From Semisulcospira habei (taxonomy: Eukaryota; Mollusca; Gastropoda; Semisulcospiridae), in contig BTPG01000005.1 in NCBI GenBank assembly GCA_036245525.1, forward strand, positions 208,229,242-208,293,241: a stretch of DNA of 64,000 bases, given 5' to 3'. Of this stretch, positions 10,851-22,252 are shown piece after piece. The notes under the pieces were generated by a model, which made no database searches, had not been told where the DNA came from, and worked only from the letters and a program-made list of their open reading frames with translations. A program made the translations under genes and the position numbers. Within the stretch, counting starts at the first letter, position 1. The number at the start of each line of letters is the position of its first letter.

Positions 10851-11002
10851 TTTCAGCTGGTTTGTGTTGACCTTTTCCGGTCGTATGGAACGACAGAGCG
10901 ATGGAGAGTCCTAACCCCTTCACTACCAGTGGTCGCAGATTGTGTTTCTGAATTCTTTTGTTCATTCAGCACCAAAGAAAACGTGGATACAATGTGGTTT
11001 CC

Positions 11003-11070
11003 GCAAGAGGCATAGATCCTCATGAGCCCCCGCAGCTGCGGGGGCTCATGAAGATCTATGCCTCTCGCAG
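11003..11070. repeat. P2 hairpin
   Basis: Arms CAAGAGGCATAGATCCTCAT and complement around CCCCGCAGCTGCGGGG. The upstream ctaaccccttcactaccag (about 10910) is the element's outer end. Confidence 0.8.
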
Positions 11071-11510
11071 TTGGATTGTGTTGACATTTGCTCTGCAGTG
11101 ATGGGGCTGAATGTGACCAAAGATCTTACATAGAAATACTGTGTAGGATCTTTGATGTATACATTCGGTACTGAAACGACTCCTGGACTGGCCGGAAGCA
11201 CATTCACACTACAGACCACAGGCGTGGGATGATCGTCGCGTAATTGGCCACTTCTTAGCACGGGTGGTGACGGTAGCAAATACTACTACTGGTGTTGGTG
11301 ACCGCGGTTATCAACAATCACCCCGCGCCTGTCCTACAGACTACAAAACGTCACGGTGCGGGTAGAGCCAGTGAGGCTAAACTCTTCAGACCGCCAGCTT
11401 GTTCCGTGGACCCAGTAGGCAAAGGTCCTCGGGCGCGTAGACGTTTTGCTACTGGCGTACATGTGGGCCAGCTGCTGCTCTGTCACTGGCCCCAAAGATC
11501 GTGCCTTTAT

Positions 11511-11720
11511 CTCTTTTAGCCCCGGGACCCTGCAACAGGAGATGGATTGGTCATGATTCATAATGCAAGGGTAGTGCCAGATGAGCTTGGCGCCTGAAGG
11601 CGCCAAGCTCATCTGACGCTACCCTTGGATTATCACGATCAATCCATCCCCTACAACTGGTACATAGTCGTTAGGCAACACCTCCAAAATTTGACAAATG
11701 GGACCTTGGGGCTAACAGGG
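11511..11720. mobile_element. P1 hairpin MITE
   Basis: Ends CTCTTTTAGCCCCGG / GGGGCTAACAGGG; loop TGAA between GGCGCC repeats; long flank on the right side. Confidence 0.88.
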
Positions 11721-11845
11721 TCGACTATAGCCAGATTGGACCTTCACACGTGTAGCGATCTCCACACCTGCAAATACAATAGATGTAAACAGAGACAAGA
11801 GGAACAGACCATTGTCAGCTCCCAAGACGCCGATCTATTCCAGTT

Positions 11846-11900
11846 GCCATGCGCCAAGCTAATCTGACACTGCTCTCGAACTACTATGGCCATTCTTTCG
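11846..11900. repeat. Half P1 element
   Basis: A single arm GCGCCAAGCTAATCTGACAC and part of a flank, diverged, abutting the next P1 copy. Confidence 0.6.
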
Positions 11901-11905
11901 ACTAA

Positions 11906-12111
11906 CCCTTTTAGCCCCAAGGTCTTATTTCTCAAATTTTGGAGGTTTTGCCTAATGCCTATATACCAGTTGCAAGAGATGGATTGACCATGACAATTCA
12001 AGGGTAGTGCCAGATGAGCTTGGCGCCTGAAGGCGCCAAGCTCATCTGGCACTACCCTTGAATTATCATGGTCAATCAATCTCCTGCTGTTGGGACTCGG
12101 GGCTAAACAGG
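11906..12111. mobile_element. P1 hairpin MITE
   Basis: Starts CCCTTTTAGCCCCAAGG after CTAA, with TTAA at 12112-12115. Loop TGAA; long flank on the left side, so reversed relative to the copy at 11511. Confidence 0.9.
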
Positions 12112-12204
12112 TTAACAGTATGTGTGACAGACTCACACAGGTGCAAGAACAGTTCTGTATGGCAGATGCAGCCTTGAAGATTAGATACCTGCACACAATT
12201 TTAA

Positions 12205-12259
12205 CCCTTTGGCTGTCGCTAGTGCTTTTCAACAAGAACCGCTACTGACAGCCACAGGG
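12205..12259. mobile_element. P3 mini-hairpin, TTAA-flanked
   Basis: TTAA at 12201-12204 and 12260-12263. 55 bp with ends CCCTTTGGCTGTCGCTAG and GCTACTGACAGCCACAGGG. Confidence 0.75.
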
Positions 12260-12423
12260 TTAACAGAGACTGGTCAGAATGATGAGAGAGATATCAACTA
12301 TCACCACGTGCAAAACGCCAAAACTCCAATAACATTTTCATTGAAAAATAAAGATTCATAAGATTTTCATTGTCCAAGTTTGAGTGAGTATATTTGGGCA
12401 ATAATGTAAACAATTCCTGAAGG

Positions 12424-12429
12424 CACACA

Positions 12430-12507
<78 letters not shown>
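12424..12507. repeat. (AC)n microsatellite
   Basis: About 40 nearly pure AC units. Confidence 0.97.
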
Positions 12508-12508
<1 letters not shown>

Positions 12509-12639
12509 TATATAGCTCTACGCTTTATTAGTCTCTACCAATTGTTACCATACAGCAATATCAGGAATGTTTTTTGGCTTTCATGTTTACCACCAAAGAC
12601 ACAGTGTGCTTGTTCATATCGCACGTATTCACAGTAAGG

Positions 12640-12708
12640 AAAGGGTCATCGAGCCAACATCAGCCGTTGTCGGCCTGTGCACAGGCGGACGTCGACCCAA
12701 TGACCTTT
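12640..12708. repeat. P5 hairpin
   Basis: Arms AAAGGGTCATCGAGCCAAC and complement around TGTGCACA. It resembles the hairpin at 5601. Confidence 0.6.
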
Positions 12709-12810
12709 TGCTTAATGGGATTAAACATGTACGAGGAGTAATAGTTATACAAACGCAGTATCGTTGGGAAATATGTGGATATCATAAACGTTAACGGTAC
12801 AATGAACCTG

Positions 12811-12908
12811 CTGTCGGTTGTGATTTTTGTCGCGATGATCCCTGCAGGAATAACAACATCCGACGTCCTGCAGGAATCATCGCGAATAAAACTGCTGCCG
12901 ACAGACAA
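12811..12908. repeat. P3 hairpin
   Basis: Arms TTGTCGCGATGATCCCTGCA and complement around a short centre, outer GTCGG / CCGAC. Confidence 0.7.
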
Positions 12909-13210
12909 AAAGTTAACATACACATACTGTGTACAATAGTTTTACAGAAAAATAATGCTTAGCAGGTTATCACAGTTTTAAAAGGTGTCATCAAAACAAA
13001 AATAACACCAAAAAAAAAAAAAAGTTATTTTGAATCCTCATGGGAATTTTCTGTGCGAGGACGTGTCATCGTATCACAAAACGTCTGAGACAGAGAAACA
13101 CAGACAGAGGTCATAAAACATGGGACGGATGAAATTAAAGTACATGTACGCAGTAAAAATTATATTTTAAAATCTACATGTGAAGTACATATACAAATAC
13201 ATTCCCTTAA

Positions 13211-13414
13211 CCCTTTTAGCCCCAGATCCCTACAGCAGGAGATGGCTTGACCATGATAATTCAAGGGTAGTGTCAGATTAGCTTGGCGCCTTCAAGCGCC
13301 AAGCTAATCTGGCACTACCCTTGAATTACCATGGTCATTCCATCTCCTGAAACTGGTACAGTCATTAGGCAACACCTCTAAAATTTGAGAAATGGGACCT
13401 TGGGGCTAAACGGG
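13211..13414. mobile_element. P1 hairpin MITE, TTAA-flanked
   Basis: TTAA at 13207-13210 and 13415-13418. Forward orientation (short flank left), loop TTCA. Confidence 0.92.
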
Positions 13415-13680
13415 TTAATCTGGCATCATGAACCTACAGCACACCTTATACATGCATTGTAAAAGGTCTTTCACTGATATGAAAAAATGATTCAACCCGA
13501 ACTGTTTCGTTGTTTAGGCTTGGTACGCCTCGCTTGCTTCTGTACATATAGACCCCCCCCCCCCTCCCCCCACAAAAAGAAAATTAAATAAATAAACCCT
13601 GAAAATTGTTATAGTTGGTAATAATCTGGACAAACGAATATTATTTTTTGAGAGACAGTTGCGTATGGATGTATTTTTAA

Positions 13681-13887
13681 CCCTTTCAGCCCCAAAGTCC
13701 CATGTCTCAAATTGTAGAGGTGTTGCCTAACGACTATGTGCCATCTGCAGGAGATGGCTCTGACCATGATAATTCAAGGGTAGTGCCAGATTAGCTTGGC
13801 GCCTTCAGGCGCCAAGCTAATCTGGCACTACCCTTGAATTATCATGGTCAAGCCATCTCCTGCTGTAGGGATCTGGGTCTAAAAGGG
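13681..13887. mobile_element. P1 hairpin MITE, TTAA-flanked
   Basis: TTAA at 13677-13680 and 13888-13891. Reverse orientation (long flank left) but the same TTCA loop as the copy at 13211. Confidence 0.92.
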
Positions 13888-13891
13888 TTAA

Positions 13892-14425
13892 AGAAAAGAA
13901 ACAATGTGTCTCTGTTGGCCGAATATCCACCTGTACATGTTGCAGATCATTCACACAAACAAGAGTAAGGAAAAAGTATAGTACAATGTATGTCAGTGTA
14001 GCTGCACAACATTTTAAAGTTTTGGCAACACGGCACAAAGCAAATCACAAAATATTTCTGCAATAACATGGGCACAACATAGCTGACACAATGAACCTGT
14101 TGCTACAACCCAAGCTATGGCACGCCCCAGCTCGAGCACAGAAGGAATGCTGGTCTCGAATTGATCACGTGACCAGTCACAGTGGAAATACTTGGGGTGT
14201 CACGATGTGCACAGATCGATTACGTGAAAAATATTTTTAAAACGTGTGGTGCAGACTTGACCGATTTAAAGATCAGTTTGTTTGAATTAAGCAGCAAAGT
14301 GCCTACGTACGTTTTGTCGTTATGAAGTCATTTCGGACTTTCTGAATGTGCGCCTTTTGCGGATTTTTCACTGCTTAGGCCTACCGCTAAACTGAAACAG
14401 CTTTCTGTAACTAAGATCCATTAAA
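13892..14425. other. Intergenic, nothing recognised
   Basis: Unique AT-rich sequence up to the DIRS-A1 end. No gene supported. Confidence 0.4.
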
Positions 14426-14709
14426 ATGAATTTTTTTTTCTAAAATGTATTTNATGAATTTTTTTTCTAAAATGTATTTTTTTGAAAAATACTTACCGAT
14501 GGCATTACTATCTGGGAATACACTCTATTGCCTATAGATTTCAGCAAAATTGTGTGTAGCACACAACTGGGGAGGAGACACCGGGGATCCAAGCACTATG
14601 ACCCCAGGTGGCCTCCCCTTACTACCCTATCCCGGCGAGCACAGGGCGACCTCGTCAGTTTCACACATAGCCACAAGAGGCAAGCGGGGCAGGCGGGAGG
14701 GCAATTCGA

Positions 14710-14806
14710 GTAATGCCATCGGTAAGTATTTTTCAAAAAAATACATTTTAGAAAAAAAATTCATTTGTTTTTTCAAAATACATTACCGATGGCATTACTA
14801 TCTGGG
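14710..14806. other. Internal complementary region of DIRS-A1
   Basis: The sequence is the reverse complement of the left outer end (…GGTAAGTATTTTTC…TTCAT) fused directly to that of the right outer end (TTGTTTTTTCAAAATAC…). In DIRS elements this region templates completion of the circular intermediate. Confidence 0.85.
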
Positions 14807-14973
14807 AGAATGGCGAACAGGCGGAGGGTGCCGTATCTAACCATAACCCAACCACTCCGCCGGCCCCCTCGAGAGAGAACTCCCGACGATTTCAGCTATG
14901 ATGTGCCTAAGACGCCAGCAGCGCTCGGAGGGAGTGCTGGGCCGCGGAGATGTCGCCCACCCGTGCCAGGGAG

Positions 14974-16245
14974 TCACGTCAGCCGGATAGGTCTCTTAAG
15001 GTAGAAGCGTGCGAAAGTGGAGTCTGAGCGCCAGCCACCCGCTGCCACAATATCTTTGACCGAGCAGTTGCGGTCCAGGGCTAGACTGGCGGCTACTGCT
15101 CTCACTTCATGCGCCCGGATTTGTAAAGGCTCAGCGCCGCGTGGGGAGAGGTCTAGGTAGTCTGACCTAATCACCCACCGCAGCCAGGATGACACGATCT
15201 GGGCCGAGATGTGGCGTCTGCCCGCGGACAAGGTAAGAAGAGGCGCGAGCGCCCCCGGCGCTGCGGCTGAGAGCGGCGCAGGTAAATCTTTAGCGCCCGC
15301 ACTGGGTCCTGTTGCCGCGATCCAGGGGAGAGGTCCGCTCCACGGAGGGGCCGTATCGTTAGCACCTGAGGAGCCGCCGCGGGGCGGCGGTTCTTGGCCA
15401 GGAAGGACGGATCGGAGAGCCGCTGCGCAGAGCCGTCGGAACGAACCGCAAACAGGCTGGGAGCATCGAGAGCGCGTGAAGCTCGCTGACGCGGGACGCT
15501 GTAACGAGAGCCAGAAGGAAACAGGTTTTCCGGGTCAAGTCTGAGAACCGAGCCAAGGGGAGGGGCTCAACCGGTCCGTATTCAACCACGTCAGTACCCA
15601 GGCAAGATCCCACCGGGGTACTAGGGAACGTGAAACCGGACGTCGGAGTTCAAAGTGAGCCAGAAATTCGACAGATCCTTGCAGGCGCCTGGGTCCGGAA
15701 GACACCGGTGACGGTAGATGTCCGCGATCGTAGCGCGGTAGCCCTTGATGGCGACCGGGGCTAAGCCCCGGTCGTCGAAGAGCCACAGGAAGAACTCCGC
15801 CAGTTGGTGGGAGGCTAGGTTAGTGGGAGGGTGCCCATGGGAGGTGCACCAGGTCTGAAAGACCCTCCACGTGCCTTCGTACACCTTCCTTGTAGAGAGT
15901 CTGCGGGCTGCTGCAATTGCCGCCACTGCTGCATCCGAGAACCTCTAGCGGCGCGGGCGTGCCGGACAACCTCCAAGCGTGTAGGCGGAGGCGTACGGGG
16001 CACGGATGGAAAAGCCGCTGACGGGGCTGCTTGAGCATCGTGGAAGGGGTAGGAAGCTCCAGAGGAGGGTCCGTCGCAAGCGCGAGGAGGTCCGTGGTCC
16101 AGCTCTTGGTCCAGTTGAAGGGGGGCCACCAGCAGGAGGACCGCCGAGCATCCCAGAAGCTTCCGCAGTACCTTCGGAACGAGGACTGACGGGGGGTAGG
16201 CGTAAGCAATCAGGCCGACCCAAGGAATGGGGAGCGCGTCCACTG
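14974..16245 (-). pseudogene. DIRS-A1 tyrosine recombinase, frameshifted
   Basis: The N-terminal part MAAIAAARRLSTRKVYEG... and RGLAPVAIKGYRATIADI (15926-15621) is the core-binding domain. The catalytic domain shows TASRVSELHAL (first Arg), HEVRAVAASL (H-x-x-R) and GGWRSDSTFARFYLK with the Tyr codon at 15001-15003. One extra G near 15375 relative to copy A2 breaks the frame. Confidence 0.85.
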
Positions 16246-16297
16246 CCCAAGCGAGTGGATCCAGGACTGGCGAGACGTAGACCGGGAGCTGGCTGTT

Positions 16298-17870
16298 TCA
16301 TCTGGTGGCAAACAGATCCACTAGCGGCGTTTCCCAGTGAGAGCAGAGCAGGCGAAAAATATCCGGGCGTAGGGACCGCTCCGTGTGGAGCAACTGTCCG
16401 CGACGAGACAGGGCGCCCGCCATCACGTTGAGGTGGCCAGGGATGTGGCGGGCTCGTAGGGCAATGCCTCGATCCCTGCACCAGAGGAGAAGGTGGTACC
16501 GAAGAATGCAAAGGGAGGGCGAGTGAGTGCCACCCTGATTCTGTATGTAAGCCACCACCGTCGAGTAGTCGGAGAGCACGAGGACTTCCTGATTGGCCAA
16601 GGTCTCCTGCCAAACGTCGAATGCCAACCCAACTGCCTTCAGCTCCAGCCAGTTGACGTGATTCCCTAACAGCTCCCGAAGCCAACGCCCGAGGCCGACA
16701 GAAATCCGGTAACAGGTGCGCGCCCCAGCCGGCCTGGCTCGCCTCTGTACAGAGAGACCACCGAGGCGGCGGGGAGTGTAGGGCACCCCCGAAGCCAGCC
16801 AAGCGAGGTCCGCCCACCTCTCGAGGTGAGGACGAGCCAGAGGCGTGACAGGTACTAGATCCAACAGAGCGCCCGAGGGTCGCCAGTGAAGAAGGAGACG
16901 TAGCTGGAGAGGCCGAGCATAAAGTCTGCCCCAAGGGAAGCAGGTCCGCAGCCGCACTGAGGAGGCCCAGGAGTTGAAGCCAGACCCTGGCGGTGAAGGA
17001 GGATCCCATCCCCATCGAAGTCGCTAAGTCGACGATCTTCTGTCGCCTGGCCAGAGGCAGGCGGACAAGGTTGAGGTCGGTCAGGAATTCCATCCCCCGA
17101 TGTAGAAACCGTCGAGAGGGAGAAGATCGGATTTCCCCAATTGAGCAGGAAACCTAGACGACGCAGAAGGGAAAGCAGGGCATCCCTGTCCGTCTGGAGG
17201 GCTGCGGAACCAAGTTGCGCAGTAGAAGGTCGTCCAAGTAATTGGAGGCCGGGCTCAAGGAGCGCTGACGGAGATAGGCTATCACGGCGTCGAGCAGTCT
17301 TGTAAACACCCACGGACTGATGTTGAGGCCGAAAGGAAGGGCGCAGAACTGGTAGACGATCCCCCCAAGTCAAACCGAAGGTACCGGCGAAACGACGGAT
17401 GAATCGGGACGTGCAGATAGGCGTCTGACAGATCGAGGCTGATCGCAAAGTCCATCGGCCGGAGGGCCGCACGGAGTGTCCTGGCCGTCTCCATCCTGAA
17501 GCGAGGGGCCAAGCTGATAAGTCGATAACTGGACGCCACTTGCCGCCTGGTTTGGGAACTAGAAGAGTCGGCTGTAGAACGCCGGAGAGTCCTGCCGCGA
17601 AACCACCTCTGTCGCCGCTTTGGTGAGGAGGGTCGCCACTTCCCCGCGCCGAGCGTCCGCCTGTGTACCGTCGAGCGGTTCCTGGGTCCACATGGGTGAT
17701 CTGCGAAGAGGCGGAGGCGACAGGAACGAAGTTGCAGGCCTGCGGTAACGGTGGAAAGAATCCAGGGGTCGTCCGGGAACAGCGATCTCCAAGATCGCTG
17801 AAGAGCGACAGCCGCCCGCCGACGGGAGGCCCGATTACTGAGGCGGGGGCGGAGGCGGGGGCGAGTCAAT
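16298..17870 (-). pseudogene. DIRS-A1 reverse transcriptase / RNase H, disrupted
   Basis: The RT N-terminus DSPAFYSRLF and KPGGKWRPVIDLS, then SLDLSDAYLHVPIHPSFR and a YLDD box (codons at 17240-17229). RNase H follows: VLSDYSTVVAYIQNQGGT, HIPGHLNV and LVDLFATR. The D-N-S motif of copy A2 is D-Y-S here. Pieces lie in different frames. Confidence 0.88.
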
Positions 17871-17879
17871 GAGCCCGAC

Positions 17880-20290
17880 CGCGGCCCGATCTACGGGCAC
17901 CGCGGGGCCAAGCAGGGCGAGGGGCGGGGCCGGCCTGAGTAGCCTGGAATGGACGGGCCCGACCTCGTGAAGATCCGACTGTAGGAAAGGAGGGCCTGCA
18001 AGACCGCTGGGCACGACCCCCGCCGTGCGGGGGGCGCGAAAGCGGGTCGAGGCTGGGTTAGATGCAGGCTTGGGCCACAATCCTTGGAAGATTCCTTAAC
18101 GGTGTGCCAAGTGTCGCCGAACAGCTGAGGACCACCTAAGGGGGCTTGACGGAGCTGGGTCTTCACTGACAAGGGAAGGTCCGAGCAGAGGCGCAAAGGG
18201 TATCCCTCCTCCAGAGGTCGCATTTGGCCGCTGCTGCCCTGGCGGTGGCGGAAGAATGGTAGGCGGACCGGTTGGCCGCTATCAGGATGGACTGCACGTC
18301 ACGAAGCGGGGACTGAGCCTCCAGGTCCCACGTATCCTGTAGGCACTGCAGGGCTGCCTGGGTAGCCAGTTCCAAAACCGAGCACGCCAGCGAGTTCCGC
18401 GCTAAGGAGGTGATCCTGTCGAGAGGCCGAGGCCACGAGTTCTGGACGAGCCTGCGGCCGCCCGCCTGTAGTAAGGCCGCCGCATCCACCGCTGGAAAAG
18501 GTATGGCGAAGGCTTGGGAGTGTCCAGCGTACCAGGCCTGGCGGAAGCTTAAGGTGATTCCCACCGGCGATCGAGCGGCGGTAAAGTATCCCGTGTCGCC
18601 GAAAGCGTCGTTACGCAGCTGGGCGGAGAAGCATCGGTGAGGTCCCGGAAGCCGGCTTGCGGGAGGGACTTGCGGCGCTGGACTTGCCTCTGCGCGTCGA
18701 CCATGGCCGAAGCCTGTCTCTTCGGAGGAGGCGAAGGCGGACAGACCTCGGGCGGTAGGGACTTGGCGATAAGCCTTGAAGCCTCACCCAGAGCGTGGAC
18801 CGTCTGTGATCCGAGCGAAGGGCCGGCAACGTCTGACGAGGCGGAGGCCGACGCGACAGCGGAAAAGGCGGGAAGGAGAACCAGCCGCCGAGTCCTGCAA
18901 GAAGATCGCCGAGGCCGAGTCCGACGGATGAAGGCTGAGGACGCCCGGTTCCAAAACTGATCTTCTCGCGGCAAAGACGAAAGGGGCGAGCGGCTACGAG
19001 AGCGCCGCACCGCCGCGCGCGAGGTAGACGCAGCCGCCCGCGACGCACGCAAAGAGGCGCGCCGCGGCGACGGAGGGACCGTGGCAAAGCGACGGTCAAC
19101 CTCGAAGTCGGGATCCGCACGCGGCAGCCGACGTGAGCGACAAACCGCGATCGGAATACCGAGGAAGTGGCCTGGTCACCCCTGGCCCGCCCGGGAGAAC
19201 CGGTGCGAGGGGGGGTGGGAGACCGCCAATAGTCTCCCCTAGCCCGCTCAGGAAAGGCGGAGCGGGGAGGGGACAAATATCGGGCACGCGGTCCCCCGTC
19301 CGATGTTTCGGACCGTGGAGGACGCGCGATGTCACACCGGGCCCGCCTGGTCGATACGAGGCGGGGGGGGGGGGGGGGGGGGGGGACAGTCTAGGGTCGC
19401 GCCAAGCCCGCTCAGGAAAGGCGGAGCGGGGAGGGGACGATTTATGAGCCCGCTGCCCCAGCTCCGAAGCCTCGGAGCGGGGGGGGGGGGGGGGGGCGAG
19501 GGTCCAAGTCACACCGGGCCCGTCCGGTCGATACGAGACGGGGGGGGGGGGGGGGGGGGGGCAGTCTACGGTCACGCCAAGCCCGCTCAGGCGAAGCGAA
19601 GCGGGGAGGGGACAATTATGTGCACGCGACCCCCGCTCCGACTCCTCGGAGCGTGGGGGGCGAGAGTCAACCACACCCCGGGCCCGCCCAGGCGAGACGG
19701 GGCGGGCGGGGGGGGGGGGGGGGGGGAAGAAGAAGCATGCCGTGCCCGTTCGGAAAATACAGAGCGGGGAGGCAGCATTACTAACGGTCTCGAGTCACGT
19801 TCCGATGCCTCGGTGCGTGAGCGAGAGCATTTCTTATCACGTTTACTCTCTTTCTTATGCTTGCGTTCCGTCACCCGTCCCCGCTCCGGAGACCTAGAGC
19901 CGGGGGTGGCCGACGAACGCTCATCTCTCCCAGACCGCTCGCCCGAAGCAGAGCGGGGGGTGGGAACCAACATGGGCTCAAGCCACGCGCTAACGAAGCA
20001 GAGCGTGGGGAGCGTGACTCCGAAACTCGCCTACCCTGCTCCGAAGACTCGGAGAGGGGAGGGAGAACCTGCGAGTTAACGGTACAAGAAGGGGACTTAC
20101 CTGTGGGCCGGAAAGCCCGATGCGCCGAGGGAAGTACGTCCACCCGTGGAGGATCCCGTGGAGACCGAAGCGGGCGAGGGGACCGGTCACGCCTGAAGAA
20201 GTCCCACCTGCGCGAACACCGGTCTTCCGTCCCGGCAAGCGGCGCCACCGGCACACGTTACGTCCGAAGCACAGCCCGAACACGGCAAGC
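17880..20290 (-). pseudogene. DIRS-A1 gag-like region, frameshifted, proline-rich repeats
   Basis: A conserved block LVQNSWPRPLDRITSLAR and LIAANRSAYHSSATARAA, interrupted by frameshift near 18215; it is continuous in copy A2. Upstream (19.1-19.9 kb) are tandem repeats encoding PPPPPP-SYRPGGPGVT and PPRSAFPERA, with long C tracts on the coding strand. Confidence 0.7.
19190..19760. repeat. G-tract minisatellite in DIRS-A1 gag region
   Basis: Four or five units with GGGCCCGCC-GGTCGATACGAG, a run of about 14-23 Gs, and GCCAAGCCCGCTCAGG. Runs near 19363-19384, 19480-19496, 19541-19561 and 19709-19726 are strong G-quadruplex candidates on plus. Confidence 0.85.
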
Positions 20291-20851
20291 CAGAGTCGTG
20301 TGCCTCATCCGGCCACTGGAAGTCCCCGCACGGCGGCAAGTCTTCGACACAGAAGAAGCCTTAAGGCCCTAAACCAACTACGCCGGCGAAGAAAGTCAAC
20401 CTTGCACAAACCAGCCGGGCACAAGTCACGTGCGTCGTCGAACCCCAAGGCCAAGCCAAGGGTGAACTCACAAAGTCAGAGCCGGTAAAACCGGTCGGCG
20501 CGCACAGGTCACAATGAGTCCAATTGTCAAAGGAAAAACCACGAATGTAGTGAGTCCAGGGCTGAATCGAAGACTCCAATTCAAGCCCACAGTCAAAAAC
20601 CACTGAAACCCGTAGAACGGAGAAAGGCAAAAACTCGACCGTCCCCGGTCGAGCTATGAGTGAAACTGACGAGGTCGCCCTGTGCTCGCCGGGATAGGGT
20701 AGTAAGGGGAGGCCACCCGGGGTCATAGTGCTTGGATCCCCGGTGTCTCCTCCCCAGTTGTGTGCTACACACAATTTTGCTGAAATCTATAGGCAATAGA
20801 GTGTATTCCCAGATAGTAATGCCATCGGTAATGTATTTTGAAAAAACAAAC

Positions 20852-21340
20852 GTAATTTTATTTTCCAGATCTAGATCGTCAGTTTGTAAAAAGTGCCGTC
20901 GAAAATGATCAACCAATCACCAAGGGGCATGCCTCCATTACGAGGCTACTTGAGACTGGAAAGGGTCTTGGGCAGGGGCTGGGGTGTGGCACAGCATGGG
21001 GTACGTGTAACACGTGTCACATGCGAACCCAACTAACAGCAGACATCCAGCCTGGGCACTCCAGCACAGCAACAGCCTCCAGCACAGCAACCAGTGAGCA
21101 ACAGGCCCTCGGGATAGTGTCAGCTGCAAGCAGACAGCGCACAGCCGTGCACCGGCCCGCGAACTGCAGCCAACGTCAGCCCCGAGGTCACGGGTATGCG
21201 GTCTGTCTCTGGTACTCGGGACTACATGTACATGTTGCAAACAAGGTGACAACAACAACAACAAAAAGCGTAACGCACCATGTAGCGTAGAACTGGTGAA
21301 ATCATTCTGCATTATTGCAAATGCTTCTTGGTGTTTGTGC
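20852..21340. other. Intergenic, nothing recognised
   Basis: Unique sequence with a CAGCA-rich stretch at 21030-21140. No gene supported. Confidence 0.4.
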
Positions 21341-21535
21341 GCTGGCCTGTGGTCTCGGACCTTGCGGTTCTTAACCCATTTAGCCCCGAGGCACTTCAAC
21401 AGACGATGGATTGACCATGATAATTCAATGGTGGTGCCAGATTTTTAGCTTGGCGCCTGAAGGACTTGGCGGAAATGCAGCCTTAGGGTTAAATGGGTTA
21501 AGAGCCAGAAGGTCCAAAACCACAGACCGGTCCAC
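21341..21535. repeat. P4 hairpin interrupted by a P1 element
   Basis: Arms GGCCTGTGGTCTCGGACCTT (about 21345) and GGTCCAAAACCACAGACC (about 21510) pair once the TTAA-bounded P1 insert 21375-21497 is removed. Confidence 0.7.
21375..21497. mobile_element. Truncated P1 MITE, TTAA-flanked, nested in P4
   Basis: TTAA at 21371-21374 and 21498-21501. Ends CCCATTTAGCCCCGAGG and GGGTTAAATGGG. It keeps only one inner arm plus the centre. Confidence 0.85.
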
Positions 21536-21621
21536 GTTTTGGCCAAAGGGTTGACGAATCAATTTCAAACACTCTGTGACTAGTTTTCTACAGTGCAAGC
21601 GAACTCCAGTGCCAGGAAAAC

Positions 21622-21685
21622 AAGTGTGCTGATCTGCGATTCTGGACCTTACGGCCTGCAGCCGTAATGACAGACCAGCATGTGG
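21622..21685. repeat. P4 hairpin, diverged
   Basis: GTGTGCTGATCTGCGATTCT and GACAGACCAGCATG around TACGGCCTGCAGCCGTAA. Confidence 0.6.
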
Positions 21686-21949
21686 AAGCTATGTACACAG
21701 CAGCACAGTTAACCCTGAAAAAGTACAGTACCTCAATCTGAGGAAGCATACCGGCTTAAATGTTCTCTGCCCACAAGGGGTACAGTCGGCGTGATCTATG
21801 TGCAAGCGATGCAGATCTTCCCGAGCTCGTTCTTCGTCTGCAGCGTCTCATGAGAATCTATGCCTCTCACAAACTGGCGTGAGGCTGCACGTTCACTTGT
21901 AAAATGTGACCAACAAGTCTCACTCTACAGCAAAGACCGCTTTTGTCTG

Positions 21950-22016
21950 CAACAGGCACAGATCCTCATGGTCCCCTGCAAGCTGTGGAGGTCTATCAGG
22001 ATCTATGTCTCAAGCG
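21950..22016. repeat. P2 hairpin, diverged
   Basis: AGGCACAGATCCTCATGGTC and GGATCTATGTCTC arms. An isolated single arm is at about 21845-21870. Confidence 0.6.
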
Positions 22017-22059
22017 TGCCACACTGATGTTGACGTGGAAATCATGAGGAATTCATTAA

Positions 22060-22134
22060 CCCTGTGTGTGTCGTTAGCAGTTTTAGTCACGATGATTCTG
22101 GCAGCGACTAAAACTGCTACCGACACCCAAAGGG
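22060..22134. mobile_element. P3 hairpin, TTAA-flanked
   Basis: TTAA at 22056-22059 and 22135-22138. Ends CCCTGTGTGTGTCG and CGACACCCAAAGGG; inner AGCAGTTTTAGTC and GACTAAAACTGCT. Confidence 0.8.
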
Positions 22135-22252
22135 TTAACCATTGACAAAAGATCACATGTACCCCTGCACCCTCCTGTTTCCCACCAACCCACAAACATA
22201 TCACCACTCAGTGGCAGATAAACGTAAGAAACTGGCCACTTTTGGAACTTAA

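Larger units (their letters stand above)
14454..20850 (-). mobile_element. DIRS-type tyrosine-recombinase retrotransposon, copy A1
   Basis: Inverted terminal repeats at about 14454-14680 and 20654-20850 share the CCTCCCCTTACTACCCTATC block in opposite orientation. An internal complementary region at 14710-14806 joins the complement of both outer ends, diagnostic of DIRS. Order on minus: gag-like, reverse transcriptase/RNase H, tyrosine recombinase. No target duplication is seen, as expected for recombinase integration. Frames are broken at several points. An N at 14453 and a doubled left end mark an assembly problem. DIRS-A2 at 59.43 kb is the same family. Confidence 0.93.

Noticed and set aside
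12294..12506. CV-repeat open frame
   Set aside because: Translation of the (AC)n microsatellite.
15209..20488. Plus-strand open frames in the DIRS elements (also 60806-63986 and 33014-37657)
   Set aside because: GC-rich shadows. The recognisable RT, RNase H and recombinase motifs are all on minus.
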